DNA of 64,000 nt from Gracilariopsis chorda (GCA_003194525.1 NBIV01000044.1:62001-126000), one strand, 5' to 3'; shown: positions 33,491-45,719, counted from the stretch's first letter. The notes: generated from the letters alone by a model not told the origin. Made by a program: numbers and translations.

Positions 33491-34380
33491 CGAGTGTCTG
33501 CTGACGCTACGTGTCCTACCTTCTCGTTCCGAGGTCAGCCATCCGACAAACGCAATAAAAGGTGCCTCTGGCAGAGGAAGACTGGGACGGTTTTCGACGG
33601 TACAGAACTCAATCCACCCACGTCATGCTAGTTGCGGCTGGCTACTGTTCGTCCACTCCAAACATAGTTGGACGAATGTTCGGCTGACCGAAGGGTGCCT
33701 GTTTTCACTCGCATTGTTCCCAACCGTGCCATTGTGGCGTCGGCTCGTTCCATTAGGCATCCTGACCGGTTCGTTACGGCATGTTCACCTCTAGTACCAG
33801 CAATCTCAACTTCGTATTGAGTTTCCGATAACCGGCCCAGAGGGTATACAGTGGCGCTCGAAGCCCTTCGACGCGGGACTCTATCTGCAAGGCCTTCAAG
33901 CACCATGATTGACGTTGCTAATTTGGAATGAGGAGCATCATCGGCTCCTCTGTCGTCCTCTGCTTGTGGACTGTTCCGGGGATCAGATCGAGTGGAAGGC
34001 ACAGCAGGCAAACTGTCTGTTTGTCCCATGGCGATGCGAGTTCCATTTATGCCTGACGTTGGAGGAAGCCCAGATGCTCTCCCAGTGGGTGGTATGGAAA
34101 CGCGTCCCGTCGGGAATTCATACCAGCCACGACGGAACACCTTAGCTCCATTTTTATCTGCAAGTCGCTGCCAGAGAAGCGTCCCGACAAATCGTCTGCA
34201 AATTTGTTTGCTACGGATGGTATCCATTCCCAACGAAGGAGAACACCGATATGTCGAGAGGTAACTTCTTTTTTCGCAATTCGGTCATTACTGGCCCCGA
34301 AACTGAAACAAAGAAGTTGGTGATGTGGACAATGGCTTGGTTATCGATATGCATTACGAGATTGCAGTGTTGATGGTCAA

Positions 34381-35700
34381 TTATTTATTTTGCCCAAGAG
34401 CTCCTGAAAGCACCATGCAAATCGCTTTCCACTCGCGATAGCTGAACGACTGCGCGCGGTCTTTCCAACTCCATATTCCTTGGGCTCTCCAGGAACCATC
34501 AATTCCTGGAATGAGGTCCTTGTCGTTGAGAGTTCCTCCGTAGCGCACATCTGCGGCGTCCGTATGAAGAGCTACAGTCTGAGTAGGAGGCAGCATTGGC
34601 CTTCCATCTAATTATTGGGAGCTCAGTTGCTTCTATTTCCAGAGATATCTTACGCTCTGGTGACTAAGATGGACACTGCCACGTTCGTTTTGGTTGTTTA
34701 TCGCTGGCATGTCCCAGGAGAGAGACCGAGTATAGAACCTTGCCCAAGGCATAGCCAACGAAAGCGCAACGCAAAACTCACAAAAAGGCTGGACTTTCCT
34801 CTGGCTGATCTATTTCCGTCCGAAGCAAGCGTCCTTTAAAATGGACTTCGACAAACTTTGGACCTTCTCCAGCTTCCGAGGTGCCACGAGAAACTTCATC
34901 GTGACACTGTCGATAAGTACGCCGACATGTTCCAGCTTGGTTGAGCCTTCCCAGCAGCCTTTGGACGAATTGCGCCGCTGTCCGAAGCTCTGCAAGAGAT
35001 ATGTGACGAATCTTCTCATCATTTTGCAGTGACCTTTGTTTTCGATGACTCTGGACGTGACCGGCATAATGAGAAAGTCGTGCAGGTAAGCTCACACCCT
35101 GAATCCATGTTCTTGCAAGCGGCGAATAAATGGAACGGTTAAGTGTGCGAACCACAAAGGCGACTTTTCCCATCCTAGGGACAGCGCTACGCTTTGGTAA
35201 TACTTTTAGTTGGAGCGGAAAATGAACCAACCTCACCTGTTTGGATGAAGTCGAAATTGCCGATAACCCTGCCTTAGGTCCAAAGAAATGAAATGATCTT
35301 TTAGATAGATTTTCATGACAAACTCCGCCAATGGCTCCATCTTCAATGATCTCTTTTTCCAATGCTTGGATTGCGCGGAGACATTGGCGACGAATCTTCC
35401 CTTTTTGCCTTCGGGGCCCTCCTTCCATACATTGAGAGCCGAAGATATTACCGCCCCGTCTACTTTTTCTTCCATGGCATGTGCACGACATATCTCCCGA
35501 TACGTGGGCTCTGCACAGCCTTCTTTTAGTTCGGCTATTGCAAACTCTCTGTCTTCCATAGTTTGCGGAATATCTGCGAGTTCCTCTCCTTTATCTTTCT
35601 CGAAGGGCAACAAAGGACTCTCGTACACTCTGCTTTGTAGCGCCCTGCAGAGGAAACTGTAAGCAGCCCAGACGAAGCCATTCCTCGACACAGTTTTTTA
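34381..35700 (-). pseudogene. Reverse transcriptase-RNase H of the DIRS-like element
   Basis: RT segments: VMKIYLKDHFISLDLRQGYR with QFRLHPNR, a stop, GWFIFRSN, then SPLWFAHLTVPFIRRLQEHG and AYLHDFLIMP. The last corresponds to the catalytic YLDD box but has His in place of the first Asp. Next is KLEHVGVLIDSVTMKFLVAP in frame 35067-34810. RNase H (34596-34381) has LHTDAADVRYGGTL and SYREWKAI, matching the DIRS-type 'TDAS..GWG' and 'NW.E.KA' motifs. Frames change at least twice. Confidence 0.75.
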
Positions 35701-35739
35701 GTCCACGCCAAATTGGACGACGTCGGCTTCCTATAGCAA

Positions 35740-36492
35740 CTAGTTGTCCCCAGCAGCCCTGCCAGCTCGTTTTGTGGCATTGCTGGCGCTGTGTGTGGCG
35801 ACTGCCCTTATCAGATGTGTGGCCATGTGACTGTCGAGCTTCTCCAGGGGCTCAACGATGTCATCTGCAGCGGTTGTGTCGTTCCGTTGTTCCAGAATAG
35901 GCAGTACCATCTTGGCGGAAGAAAAAGTCTTCGCCACTAGTTTGTAGAACTTAGCCGTCAAACCTGTAAGTCAAAGTCCATACCTTACAGAAATAATAGC
36001 CCATAGATCATATACTTAGGGCAATTCTTACTTGTTGTCCTCGAGAGATTCATTACGCAAAGCCACTGATGCTTGATGAAATGACATCCAGAACCCTGCG
36101 GTGGTGATGTAATTTGCCTCGTATTCATACACACCTCTCGTGCTCTTGTGCGCTTCCATACCTCAGCGCATCGGCCACTCACGTTATTTGAAGAAAACTC
36201 CGGTGAAAGCGCCAACGGATGGACCTTGCTCGTACGGATAGTGAGATAAGACAAAAGGTTTGTCATCTGGGCATCTTCGAGCGATATTTGCATAGGCTGA
36301 TATCCATTTAGAGTCGGTTCTTGCCTCAGCAAGGGTTTTGCCTCGTGCAACATGCTTGACTTTAGAAAGAATCTCCTCTGCAATCGCAAGACTTGGTGCA
36401 TAGTTGGCAGTAGTAGACATTTTGTGTGCTTGCAAACGCTGTGCTGGCTTAGTCTTCTTAGTTTGACCAACAACAAATTTGACTACCGCCAA
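35740..36492 (-). pseudogene. Gag-like region of the DIRS-like element
   Basis: Frames 36492-36184 and 35961-35740 are minus-strand and lie upstream of RT. The second (MTAKFYKLVAKTFSSAK) is helical and followed by PLEKLDSHMATHLIRA. No zinc knuckle is seen. Assigned by position only. Confidence 0.4.
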
Positions 36493-36509
36493 GTGATGGG
36501 GATTCTCTG

Positions 36510-36714
36510 GAAAGAGAGGGGCATGTCAGCGATCACTGTAACCTCCGCCGCTCCAGCATCTGCATTGGTAGATCCGCCGGCCGCAACGCTCGATCGGATA
36601 AGTGATTAAATCCCTTACGCAGCGCCCACGTCACCTGCGTAGCCGGGATTGCTATGCATTTGGTTTTGTTTCATTTGCATAAAAACAGGTCTACACTTAA
36701 CGAAAACGTCATAA
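36510..36714 (-). repeat. Right direct repeat of the DIRS-like element
   Basis: Partner of 32467-32666, same orientation. Confidence 0.75.
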
Positions 36715-38694
36715 AATGCACATTTTTCTTATCCAATCGTAGTCAACCGTTTATCTCTTATATATATGGATGGAAAATACCTGGGGCAGCAATAGGCTGT
36801 GAGATCTCAAGGTGATACAAAACGCAGGTTCAGGCCAATCCTCTTTTCGTATTATATCGTATATATAGGGGCTAAGAATTTGGGAGCAAAAGGGTTAATA
36901 AGAAAATGATATCGAAATCAATGGACCGATACTGATGTCATCACTGTGAGTGTCATGTTGCACGATTTCAAGTCACCGTACAACAACAGCCAAGTTTGTA
37001 CCATTCTTTGCTGGATAGTAGCTAGAAAATGTATTCGTAGCTCGAGAGTACCAGCACTGGCGTGCAATGCCAATAGATAGTAGACCGAAAAGGATTAATA
37101 GCAACGTGAGTACTGCGGCTTTAGGCACAAGAAATGAACCACCTTGTCTAAGGCAAGACGGAAATAGATGATGATAAAAGCGTACAAAGGAAAACAGCCC
37201 ACTAGCAGTGGTAGAAAATGACAATGAGGATAACAGATGCGCGACCAAAACCTTAGGTCTAGCGCAATATGGATACAAACGTCTGCAATGAACACGTACA
37301 ACCAGAATCGCAGGTCCGGTGCGTGGCTTGGAGCAAAATGATACGCCTTCTGATGTCGTAACAGACTTAGGCAGCCGAGTAGCTCAAGATGTGCAGGAGA
37401 CCGTGGTGCACGGTTATGTAGGGAAAGTGAGGTAGAGTAGTGTTGAAGGTAAGGAGTAGCAGACAGCTCTAAGAGAAGGTGGGGGTCGCCGAAGGAGGGT
37501 GAAGTGGTCTGACCCGGGTGGGCTTGGAGGCCGGCGACCTCGAGGTTTAATAGTAAATTAGACTAGGCGCACAATCTCTAGTTACGCATACTAGGTCTAA
37601 GCAAGAACTCATAATAACCTGTCATGGGACACTTTCCTGCCATGAAAAACCAGCTTGGCAGAAGCACTGTCCGTCTTAGGGTATTTTGTGTCTAAATAAT
37701 ACCCTTCCATGTCACGTTTCAGCTTCAATACTCTTGTTCCAACAAAGAAATGATGACACAGCTAATTGCAACCTCTATCATTCACGAGATGACAGATGAT
37801 TCTACTTCGTCACATCATTCTGTTCCATACTACCCGCTCAATGATATGGAGGCTGAGAAGTCCGAGGACACGCATCGCGTCATGATGGCAACTATTTCAC
37901 AAGATGCTAGCGATGGAATCCCTTCCAGTATTAGGGGGTTTGATTGGTGCAACGATTTAGTGGTGGAAATAGAGGAATTACTGCGTCGCATATCTGAAAA
38001 TGAAACAACGATGGAAATCAAGTATAGCCAGGTCAATGATATTATTTCCCAGGCCCCCAATTCACATTTGCGCGGACAATTGAATGGCCTGGTATTTGCG
38101 GCAAGCTGTTGCGGTTTGAACAACAATGTTCCACTGCATTTGCTTCTATCATTAGTCGGTACCCATCTAGACAAGTAAATCTCCTTCCTTGCGTCGTGCC
38201 AAAATAGTATTTTCTGTGGCAATACAGGGCTGACTGTGGTACGGTTCGGGAGGCGGGGCGGAGTGCAGCGAGCTGTCTGGCAGGGCGAAGCGCTCCAGGA
38301 GGCAGTGGTGGCGCTCAAGAGTAGTAACTGCTGTTTGAAGCATAAGCTGCTGCATCGGGAGGCAGTCGGTCTCTTGTAGTCACATTAATCGCACCATGAG
38401 TGAGCAGAAACGAAAGTGGGGGGCGATGACGACGAGCCAGCCTCCGCACTGCCGCATTCGAGTGACGGCGAACATCGCTCTCCTCCGCACGGGCGCTCGG
38501 CAGTGGCTGGTGTGTTTGTGGTGGAAGCAGGCATGAAAGTGCCTGGGGTGAAAGCCACGAGAGGTCACCTGGGGTGGAAGCGGTGAGAGGGGGTTGGTTC
38601 GTAAAATGAGGTCGATTCTCATAGGGACTGCACCCCCTCCCCACTTTTTCAACCTATGGCAACAGAACGGAGGGAGGCGCCAAACCATCACCAT
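36715..38694. other. Unassigned region between the DIRS-like element and copia C
   Basis: Mostly unique sequence. The only notable frame is at 37750-38178 (separate entry). 38220-38640 is G-rich and gives long compositional minus-strand frames without motifs. Confidence 0.4.
37750..38178 (+). CDS. Hypothetical protein, 142 aa, unrecognised
   Basis: An uninterrupted 142-codon frame with ATG at 37750. It begins MMTQLIATSIIHEMTDDSTS and has an acidic, Ser/Thr-rich first half. A likely helical segment follows (VVEIEELLRRISENETTMEI), and the end is hydrophobic (VPLHLLLSLVGTHLDK). I recognise no domain and see no neighbour in operon-like arrangement. It could be a small host gene, an exon, or a chance frame in unique DNA. 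Composition is better than that of the compositional ORFs around it. Confidence 0.35.
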   Translation: MMTQLIATSIIHEMTDDSTSSHHSVPYYPLNDMEAEKSEDTHRVMMATISQDASDGIPSSIRGFDWCNDLVVEIEELLRRISENETTMEIKYSQVNDIISQAPNSHLRGQLNGLVFAASCCGLNNNVPLHLLLSLVGTHLDK

Positions 38695-38842
38695 CGTGGA
38701 TGGAGCTACGCTGCCCACCAGTTGGGATGTGGAATACAGTCCCCTAGTTACAACTGGAGGCAATAAGTAAATGACCTCCCTGATATGCCCTCCCCGGGAC
38801 ATCGGAGGAAGTGGCAGGGAGTTAAATTCCAACCCTGCTCCA
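38695..38842 (+). repeat. 5' LTR of copia element C
   Basis: 148 bp. The first base appears mutated (CGTGG against TGTGG in the 3' copy). It ends TGCTCCA and is followed by TGGTAGCATCGC. Confidence 0.78.
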
Positions 38843-38896
38843 TGGTAGCATCGCCGCCAAACCACCCTTGACCACACCTTCCGTGTTTCCCTTTGC

Positions 38897-39610
38897 GCTC
38901 GCTGCCACACACCCACCTTCTCTGCCGGCGCGGCCGCACACCCACCCCCCTCCACCCGCGCGCTGTTGCACACCCACATTCTCCTCCCACGCGGCCGCAC
39001 ACCCACCCCTTCCTCGCGTGCAGCCGCACACGCCCCAAGTCTGAGAACCTTGCTTGAAGCCCTTGCTGCTGCCCCCCTCCTCCTGTTTGAGGACTTTGGT
39101 TGGTTCCCTTACCGCTGCACCGCCACCCCACCTGAGGACCTGGTTTGGTTTCCTTGCTGCCACATCCCACCCCTCTGAAAACCTTGTGGAAACCCGGCTG
39201 CCGCGCTGCTGCACCCCACCCCCCTCCCAGCGTGTCGTATCCGCCGTTCCCCCCCTACCCCGGCGAACATACTACTCGGCTCCAGTGTTATTGCTTCCGC
39301 CCCCCCGGCGCACACACTACTTGGCTGCGGTGTTAACGCCACCGTTCTCCCTCCCCTTCGGCGCACATAATACTTGGTTGCAGTGTTCTCACCACCGCAT
39401 CCCCCCCTCTCTGGCGCACATACTACTTGGCTGCCATGTCGTCGCCGCCTTGCCCCCCTTCGGGGCACCTACTACTTGGCTGCTGTGTTGTCGCCGCTGC
39501 TATCTACCTTCGGTGCGCATACTAATTGATTGCCGTGTTTTCATCGCCGCTTCCCCCCCTCCCCGGCGCACATAGTACTTGGTTTGCGTGCTGTCGCTGC
39601 ATTCCTCCCT
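38897..39610 (+). repeat. Two imperfect tandem arrays in the leader of copia C
   Basis: Array 1 (about 38897-39035) repeats GCGGCCGCACACCCACC-like units of about 35-37 bp. Array 2 (about 39262-39610) has seven units of 45-53 bp, each with GGCGCACATACTACTTGGCT or a close variant; unit starts are near 39262, 39307, 39360, 39413, 39463, 39513 and 39566. Long ORFs on both strands here are products of the repeats. The remaining leader to 40489 is homologous to those of A and B, with the hairpin block at 40416-40439. Confidence 0.7.
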
Positions 39611-40489
39611 CACCAAATTCACAATACTTGGCTGTCGCGTCCTACCTCCCCCCCGTACCCTTCTTTGCGTTAGAGCGTGCGAACTAGACGCCTCTGGAAA
39701 GCCACCCTGTTGTTGAACAACCCTCGCTCCTGGCTTTCGGTCTGGACCGACCACCTGAAGCTTCTAGTGGGGACTCATCGCAGTTACTGCATGCTCCACA
39801 TAGCGGTCTTCAACCTTGGAATACGAGTACTGACGGCAAACAGTGAATCTTAAAGTCTTGAATAAGGCGTCACGTTTTCATTACCCTGCAAGGGAGGTGG
39901 AATATAAGACGAGCAACTTTGTAAGTACTGAATAAGGCCTCCGGCGCTATGAACTCTTTAGAGAAGTTAGCACTTGGCTGAACTAAGCTTCGCAAGCCAA
40001 ATATCGGTTGAGAATCGACTGTGGACTTGAACTAAGCTTGCAGGTAGCATAATAGCCATATAACTGGCTCAGCTGGGGTGAGTGTAGCTGCTCGTACGGG
40101 GACAGGGTGTCTCGTCGTTTAGCCCGGACCTCAGCCAGGAAAAGGGTGTGTTACTGAGCACGATTGCCGTGCAAGTAGAGGTAAGAGATTAGAGGAGGCT
40201 AACTGGTAAACACATATTCTGCTGTTAGTAACATGTCGTTGGCATTCCACAAGTTACACGCACCCTCGTTCTGGATTGCGCAGAACTTGGACAGGCCACT
40301 CAAATCGCATCTCACCGAGAGAGTTTTACTCGGAGCCAGAGGTCTGAACTTCAGGGAGCCAGAGAGAGCATCACCTGCTAGTGGACCCGGCTACCAAAAA
40401 GTAGTTGAAGGATCCCTCGACCGGAAGGGGGCCGGTGAAGAATCCTTTTTGGCAGTCTCCCTTAGCCTTCCGTTGAGTGATAATCAGCG

Positions 40490-43400
40490 ATGGACTCTGA
40501 GACTCACAACTAAAATAAACGAATACACCGTCTAAAAGGGGGCGCTGATTATTACATTTGGCGCATATACATTAGGGATCTCATGCGTTCCCTACAATCA
40601 TTATTCGCTCTAACGGAACCTCGTACAACTGGGGGTTCCGCTGCAGCTTGAAAGAGATCAGACGATGCCGATCGTAAGGCAAGGTCGGTTATCGTCCATA
40701 ACTTTGGCGTGCAACCGATTGTCACAGTTTCGAAACTACTCGAACGAGACCACTGCTCTGCTTTGGAGGTATGGAATGAACTGGTGTCCACCTATAAGAA
40801 GGACAACATACAATCCAAGTTGAAACTTCGCCAAAAGGTAAGCACGTTGGCATTCAAGGATTGAGATGACATACAGAGACATTTGCTTGAGCTGGAGACA
40901 ACCTACTTGGAACTCGCTAGACTGGGTGACCCTCTCACGGACAAGGAGCTAACTGCGACTTTGCTTCGCATCTTGCCGGACTCATTTATGGCAATCATAC
41001 TGTGGGCCGACGCAACTAACATAGAATACGATCAAGTCATTTCGCTTGTGAGACCTGAAATGGTCCGACGTGTTCATCGGGCTTCTACATCTACAACTAA
41101 TAACACAGAGGCGAAGAATGGTGGCAGTCACCCTTAACCCACTACGAAGGAATACAAAACCAGACGCAAACATCGTGCAAAAGGGAATAAGAAGGGAGTC
41201 TTCTGTTGGTATAGTCAACTCATTGGCCACATCAGGGCCGAATTTTGGCGCAAGGAGAACAATAAGCAACAAAAGCCCAACAATAAAAGATCCAATAATA
41301 AATATAACAAAGGGGATGGATGTAACAAGAATCAAGCTTGGGACTCGAACAATTTTCCGGACGCCAACAACCAAGGGCGACTAAACGCTAACCGCAACCA
41401 TGTCGACAGAAACAGGAACCACCACGGTGGATTCAGAGCATGAGCTAATGCAGTGTCCATCAGGACAACATAACCCCAACACGGCTAGACTTTGGGTCTA
41501 GTCATGTTTTCATCAAGGAAAAACTGTTGTTCTGGGAACATCACCAAACACCTCCACAAACAGTAAACAATTGCGACCATCAGTCAGAGATCGTAGGGTG
41601 TCGAAAAAAAAGCTACCGCTCGGAACTGGAATTATGTTACCTGCCAAACATACTCCAACCTTCCACTCTAGCTTGCTATCCTTATCCGTCTTGGCGACGT
41701 ATGTCGAGGTACAATTCACAAACGGTTTCATAATTAGAGACCGCACAACGGGCAAATTCATACACCAATCCACTCCGAGGGACGCCCTATATCCCCTACC
41801 GATCCCCATTACCACTACCACAGGTACCTGCCGCGGGACGCGCACCTGGCAGTAGAGCCAGGGATTGGCGCGAATGGAAACCCGGGCCCCCTGGCCGAGA
41901 TAAACTCTTCACTGGCATTGAGTTGTGACAAGGCGTGCCTGAAGTCTCCGCAGATGAAGTCAAAAATGTCATATGCACTCGTGCATTGAAACCAGTGCCA
42001 AGCGTGCTCCTCTTCGGCATTCACACTCCGTGGTGCAGAGACCATTGGAGTTAACGCATACCGATCTCAACGGACCCATTAACCCGACCTCTTTACAAGG
42101 TTCTATGTATATGAAAGTCTTCATTGTTGTAAACAAGAAGGAAGCTCAATATACTTTCTAAGTAAAATGACGCAGTTCTTTGAATCTTTCCGCTTATACA
42201 ACGCTCGCGCCGAAACCGAACTACCTCCTAACCTAATGTACCGCGCTCGCCTTGACGGGGCGGATGATAATAGGTCCGACGAATTATTCTCATACGCCAT
42301 AGAGAATGGTATAGTAGTAGAGTTCACCCCACCGTACAGACACCAATCGAACGTCGTAGAAGTGAAAGTCATCCAAGACTTGTGGAAGATTGCTATAACA
42401 TTCCTGTTCGCCTCCAAGCTACGGCCTGAACTTTGAAAGGAAGCAATTTCTCACGCAAACTACTTAAGAAATCGCTTACCAAATCATCGAGCAGGAATGA
42501 AGGTTCATTACACATTATGGTTTGGACGAAAACCGGACTTTACAAACTTACTGAACTTTGGGCAAGAAGGCCACGCGTTCATATACAGGCCGGAAGCCGT
42601 CCAGAATAAGAAGTTCCTACCACACGCTATTACTGGACACTTTGTGGGGATGCAAAGCCTGCGGCCACTGTACAGGATATACATCCAATCAATGGGAAAA
42701 GTAATAAAATGCCCTGAGGCAGTTTTTAAGGTTACAAAGGAGTCCCGTCGCTCTATCCCAGACCTTATGTACTTCTCGTCTCTCAGACGATACGAAGCCG
42801 AGAAAACCATGGGTGGGAATGATGAAGATCATCTAGATTCCTCTCTTGCTCATTGCCTTGTTACACACTCACGATCCAAAGACCTTGGGGATGATGGCAC
42901 AGTATCAGAGAGCTTTGCAGAAGCTAGAGTGATGCCCGGAGGGGCAGAAGCCATCAAAAGGGATTAAGATGCATTGGTAGAGAAAGGAATGTGGAAACTG
43001 ATTGATAGAAAACCGGGCGTGAAACCTTTGCCATTCCTCCAGAGGTTCTTAGCAAACTTACTAGCCTGCTACCCTCCACGCATTCTTCCAAAGGCACGTT
43101 GCGTTGCATGGAGCGACTCGCATCGTCCGTACTTGGACTACGACCCAGACAACCTGTACACCCCAGTTGCCTGACTTGAAACCATTCGTCTTTTGTTGGC
43201 GAAGGCTGCAGCTCAAGGGCAGCTACTAGAGAAGATGGCGATTAGCAATGCATATCTGTACGGGGATGTAGACGAGCCTCACATCATGGAACAAACGCGA
43301 AACGCTTCGGGATCATCATTTATTCCTGGAAGGGTGTGCTTGCTCCTAAAGTCGATATACGGCGCAAAACAGGCCAGAAAAATATGGGGGTCCCTGATGC

Positions 43401-44470
43401 ACAAGGAGCTATGGAGTTTGGGATTCAAGCAGCCTACCACAGACACCCGACTTTATATACACAATTACAACAGCGGAACCTTGACCATCACAGCGGTAGT
43501 TGATGATGTACTGACATCTTCTAACTCCCAATCTTTTCTGGAAGACTTCAAGCCAGAGATGCAGAAGCTCTTCAAGGTTAAGGTTCCTGGCAAAACAAAA
43601 TGTTTTATAGGACCCAATATAATGAGAGACAAGAACGGAATAAAGGTACAACAAAGCAGATATACTGACAAGATACTGCTAGAAAATGGTCTGGCCTCCT
43701 CCAACCTTGGACGGACTCCATTACTGTCCCTTTGTGACATCAAAGCACGTCAAGAGGGCGAACGGCATGTTTCATCTGGAGTACATGCCCGCTACCCGAA
43801 ATTGGTAGGAAGTTTGATGTATTTGGCCTTCTCATTGAGGCCAGACATCATGTTTGGCTATTCAATGCTGGGAAGGCAGGTCCATGACCCATGCATGAAG
43901 CATGTTGGGCCAGCGAAAAGAATACTGAGATGCTGGAAGGGTACAAAGGGTATTTGCTTGTTCTTTCCCGCTAATACTACAGCACCAATTGAGGCGTTTT
44001 GTGAAGCAGATTGGGCTGGTTGTCGCGAGACAAGAACTTCTACGACTGTATTATTAATAATGGTTAACAAAGCACCTGTCATGTGGACGGTCATAAAGCA
44101 AACCATTGTTGCACTGTTGTCTGCAGAGGCAGAATACATTGCACTGTTGTATTGTGGAGAAACGGTCACTTGTTTGCGTAAAATCTACCAGGAACTTCGT
44201 AACGAAACAGTTCTTGAGAATGAACCTGAAATGTACCCCATCTCAACAGCAACGGACAGTTCGACTGCTATGTCGATCGTAAAGAATCCAAAGGTCTCGT
44301 AAAGAAACAAGCATATTGCTCTAAAACATCACCACATAGAAGAGACGCTCGAGACCAAGTTACCTGACGTGAAGTCAGTAGGGACTGACTTGCAAGCTGC
44401 CAGCATATTTATTAAGCCCGTGGTCTTTGACACGCCTAAAAGACTGACGTTGCTTTGTGGTTTAATTTAA
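40490..44470 (+). pseudogene. Copia C gag-pol pseudogene
   Basis: Gag starts at ATG 40490 but meets a stop after seven codons; the core is still readable (QPIVTVSKLLERD, LARLGDPLTDKELTATLL). The zinc knuckle has decayed to CWYSQLIGHIRAEF, losing two Cys. Integrase at 42060-42440 (YRARLDGADDNRSDEL; VVEFTPPYRHQSN), then YTLWFGRKPDFTNLL. Reverse transcriptase and RNase H form a long open frame 43193-44302 with YLYGDVDEPHIMEQ and the intact catalytic box AVVDDVL (43502-43507), then AFCEADWAGC and LLSAEAEYIALLYCGE. A TGA at 43172 separates RT parts and TAA at 44300 ends the frame early. Confidence 0.87.
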
Positions 44471-44723
44471 CATTCTCAGTACGTTGTAAGTATTATTTGA
44501 ATGCATTACTTAATCACTAACCTTGCTTCATTTCTATCAACTCTGCTTTCAAAATAGATATAATTGTTTAATTTTGATAAGTATTGTACGTAGTAAGAGT
44601 ATCATACCTTTTCCTAGACTACAGATTTTTCCTATAAGGTTTTGCTGTGATACAGGGTTTCAGAGAGGGTTACTAATCGTAGAAGTGACATTCTGCACTG
44701 AATGACTTGATGGCGAGGGAGGG

Positions 44724-44871
44724 TGTGGATGGAGCTACGTTGGGTACCAGTTGGATCGTGGAATACAGTCTTCCCGTTCCAACTGGAGGGAATAAGTAAA
44801 TGACCGCCCTGATCTGCCGTCCCCACAAGGTCGGAGAAAAGGGCAGGGAGTGCAATAAACATGGAATGTTG
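44724..44871 (+). repeat. 3' LTR of copia element C
   Basis: Begins TGTGGATGGAGC after GCGAGGGAGGG. The 3' end is diverged from the 5' copy and placed only by length. Confidence 0.68.
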
Positions 44872-45699
44872 AATTATTCAGTGGTTCGGTGCAATAAATC
44901 ACCTTAGAAAAGGAAATATGCGTCTGAGCGTATAGGACACCCCCTGCAGCCTCGTATAATATGATATATCCTAAAATAGGAGGCGGCAGGGTGTCGTGTA
45001 AAATCCCATCGCCCTCAAGATGCTCCACCACCCTCACAAATATCGGGCACAAGGCAAATGGATGGACCAATATCAAACTCCGACGTCCACCATGAAGAAA
45101 AGGTACAGAAGCTACAGAAGCAAGAAATCTCTCCTGGAACCGCGCCCCGAGTACAATTGCAGCAAGCACTCTTAAGGGTACACTATACATTTCGCAACTC
45201 TTTTTCTGATTGTACGATACCTCTTTTCCCGGGACGAGACATAGACCTGCAGAGCCCTATTTAAAGGCGTGAGGTGGAGTTTCGGCACAAGTCAGTTGCC
45301 TGTGCTTGCTCTATTGCAAGTCAGCTCTCCTCCAAAATCGTAGGAGGATAGTTATGTACCTATCACTCTACAAATAATGACCATTCTACAATGCAGCGGT
45401 CATAAATGTCCTTTGCCAAAAGGTTCCGGGTAGGAGAGACCACCAACAATATCAGAAACCCCTTTCTGATGTGCTGTTACGAACGTCGTCGTCACTCACT
45501 CCACTGGCCGTCCGATCGTACTCAAATCGGAGTGCTTTGTAAAAAATTGTTATTAAACTATTGCAACCTTCCCCTTATTGACATCATCTTCAGTTCAAAT
45601 GTGCATGTGTGTGCAAGGTCAATGCGCATGTGGAAAAGCATTGTGCTTAGTAATGTATTCATGAAACTCTTTTGTTAATGTGCCATCGGCGTCGACGAA
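44872..45699. other. Unassigned between copia C and gypsy E
   Basis: No convincing gene. It may contain the diverged 3' end of the gypsy element that reads leftwards from 50 kb, but I could not find a matching LTR pair. Confidence 0.35.
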
Positions 45700-45719
45700 A
45701 TACTTAGTAGGTTTCCACT

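Larger units (their letters stand above)
32467..36714 (-). mobile_element. DIRS-like tyrosine-recombinase retrotransposon with direct terminal repeats
   Basis: Coding order on the minus strand is Gag-like, reverse transcriptase, RNase H, then a tyrosine recombinase, the layout of DIRS-group elements, which use a recombinase instead of a DDE integrase. Direct repeats of about 200 bp in the same orientation bound it: 32467-32666 and 36510-36714. Direct rather than inverted ends are closer to PAT/Ngaro-type elements than to classical DIRS1. Multiple stops and frame changes make it dead. Confidence 0.72.
38695..44871 (+). mobile_element. Copia element C (Ty1/copia), decayed
   Basis: Left LTR 38695-38842, right LTR from 44724 to about 44871 (end uncertain, 44861-44879). 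Both share GGATGGAGCTACG and GGAATACAGTC and AATAAGTAAATGACC. The primer-binding site TGGTAGCATCGCC follows the left LTR and the polypurine tract GCGAGGGAGGG precedes the right one. No target duplication could be matched. Closely related to B in coding sequence and leader. Confidence 0.85.

Noticed and set aside
38380-39575. Several long ORFs on both strands (208, 140, 130, 173 codons)
   Set aside because: They overlap one another in GC-rich tandem repeats and in the LTR of copia C; low-complexity products of the repeats.
39262-39610. Regularly spaced repeats reminiscent of a CRISPR array
   Set aside because: The whole unit repeats, without unique spacers, and the context is a eukaryotic retrotransposon leader.
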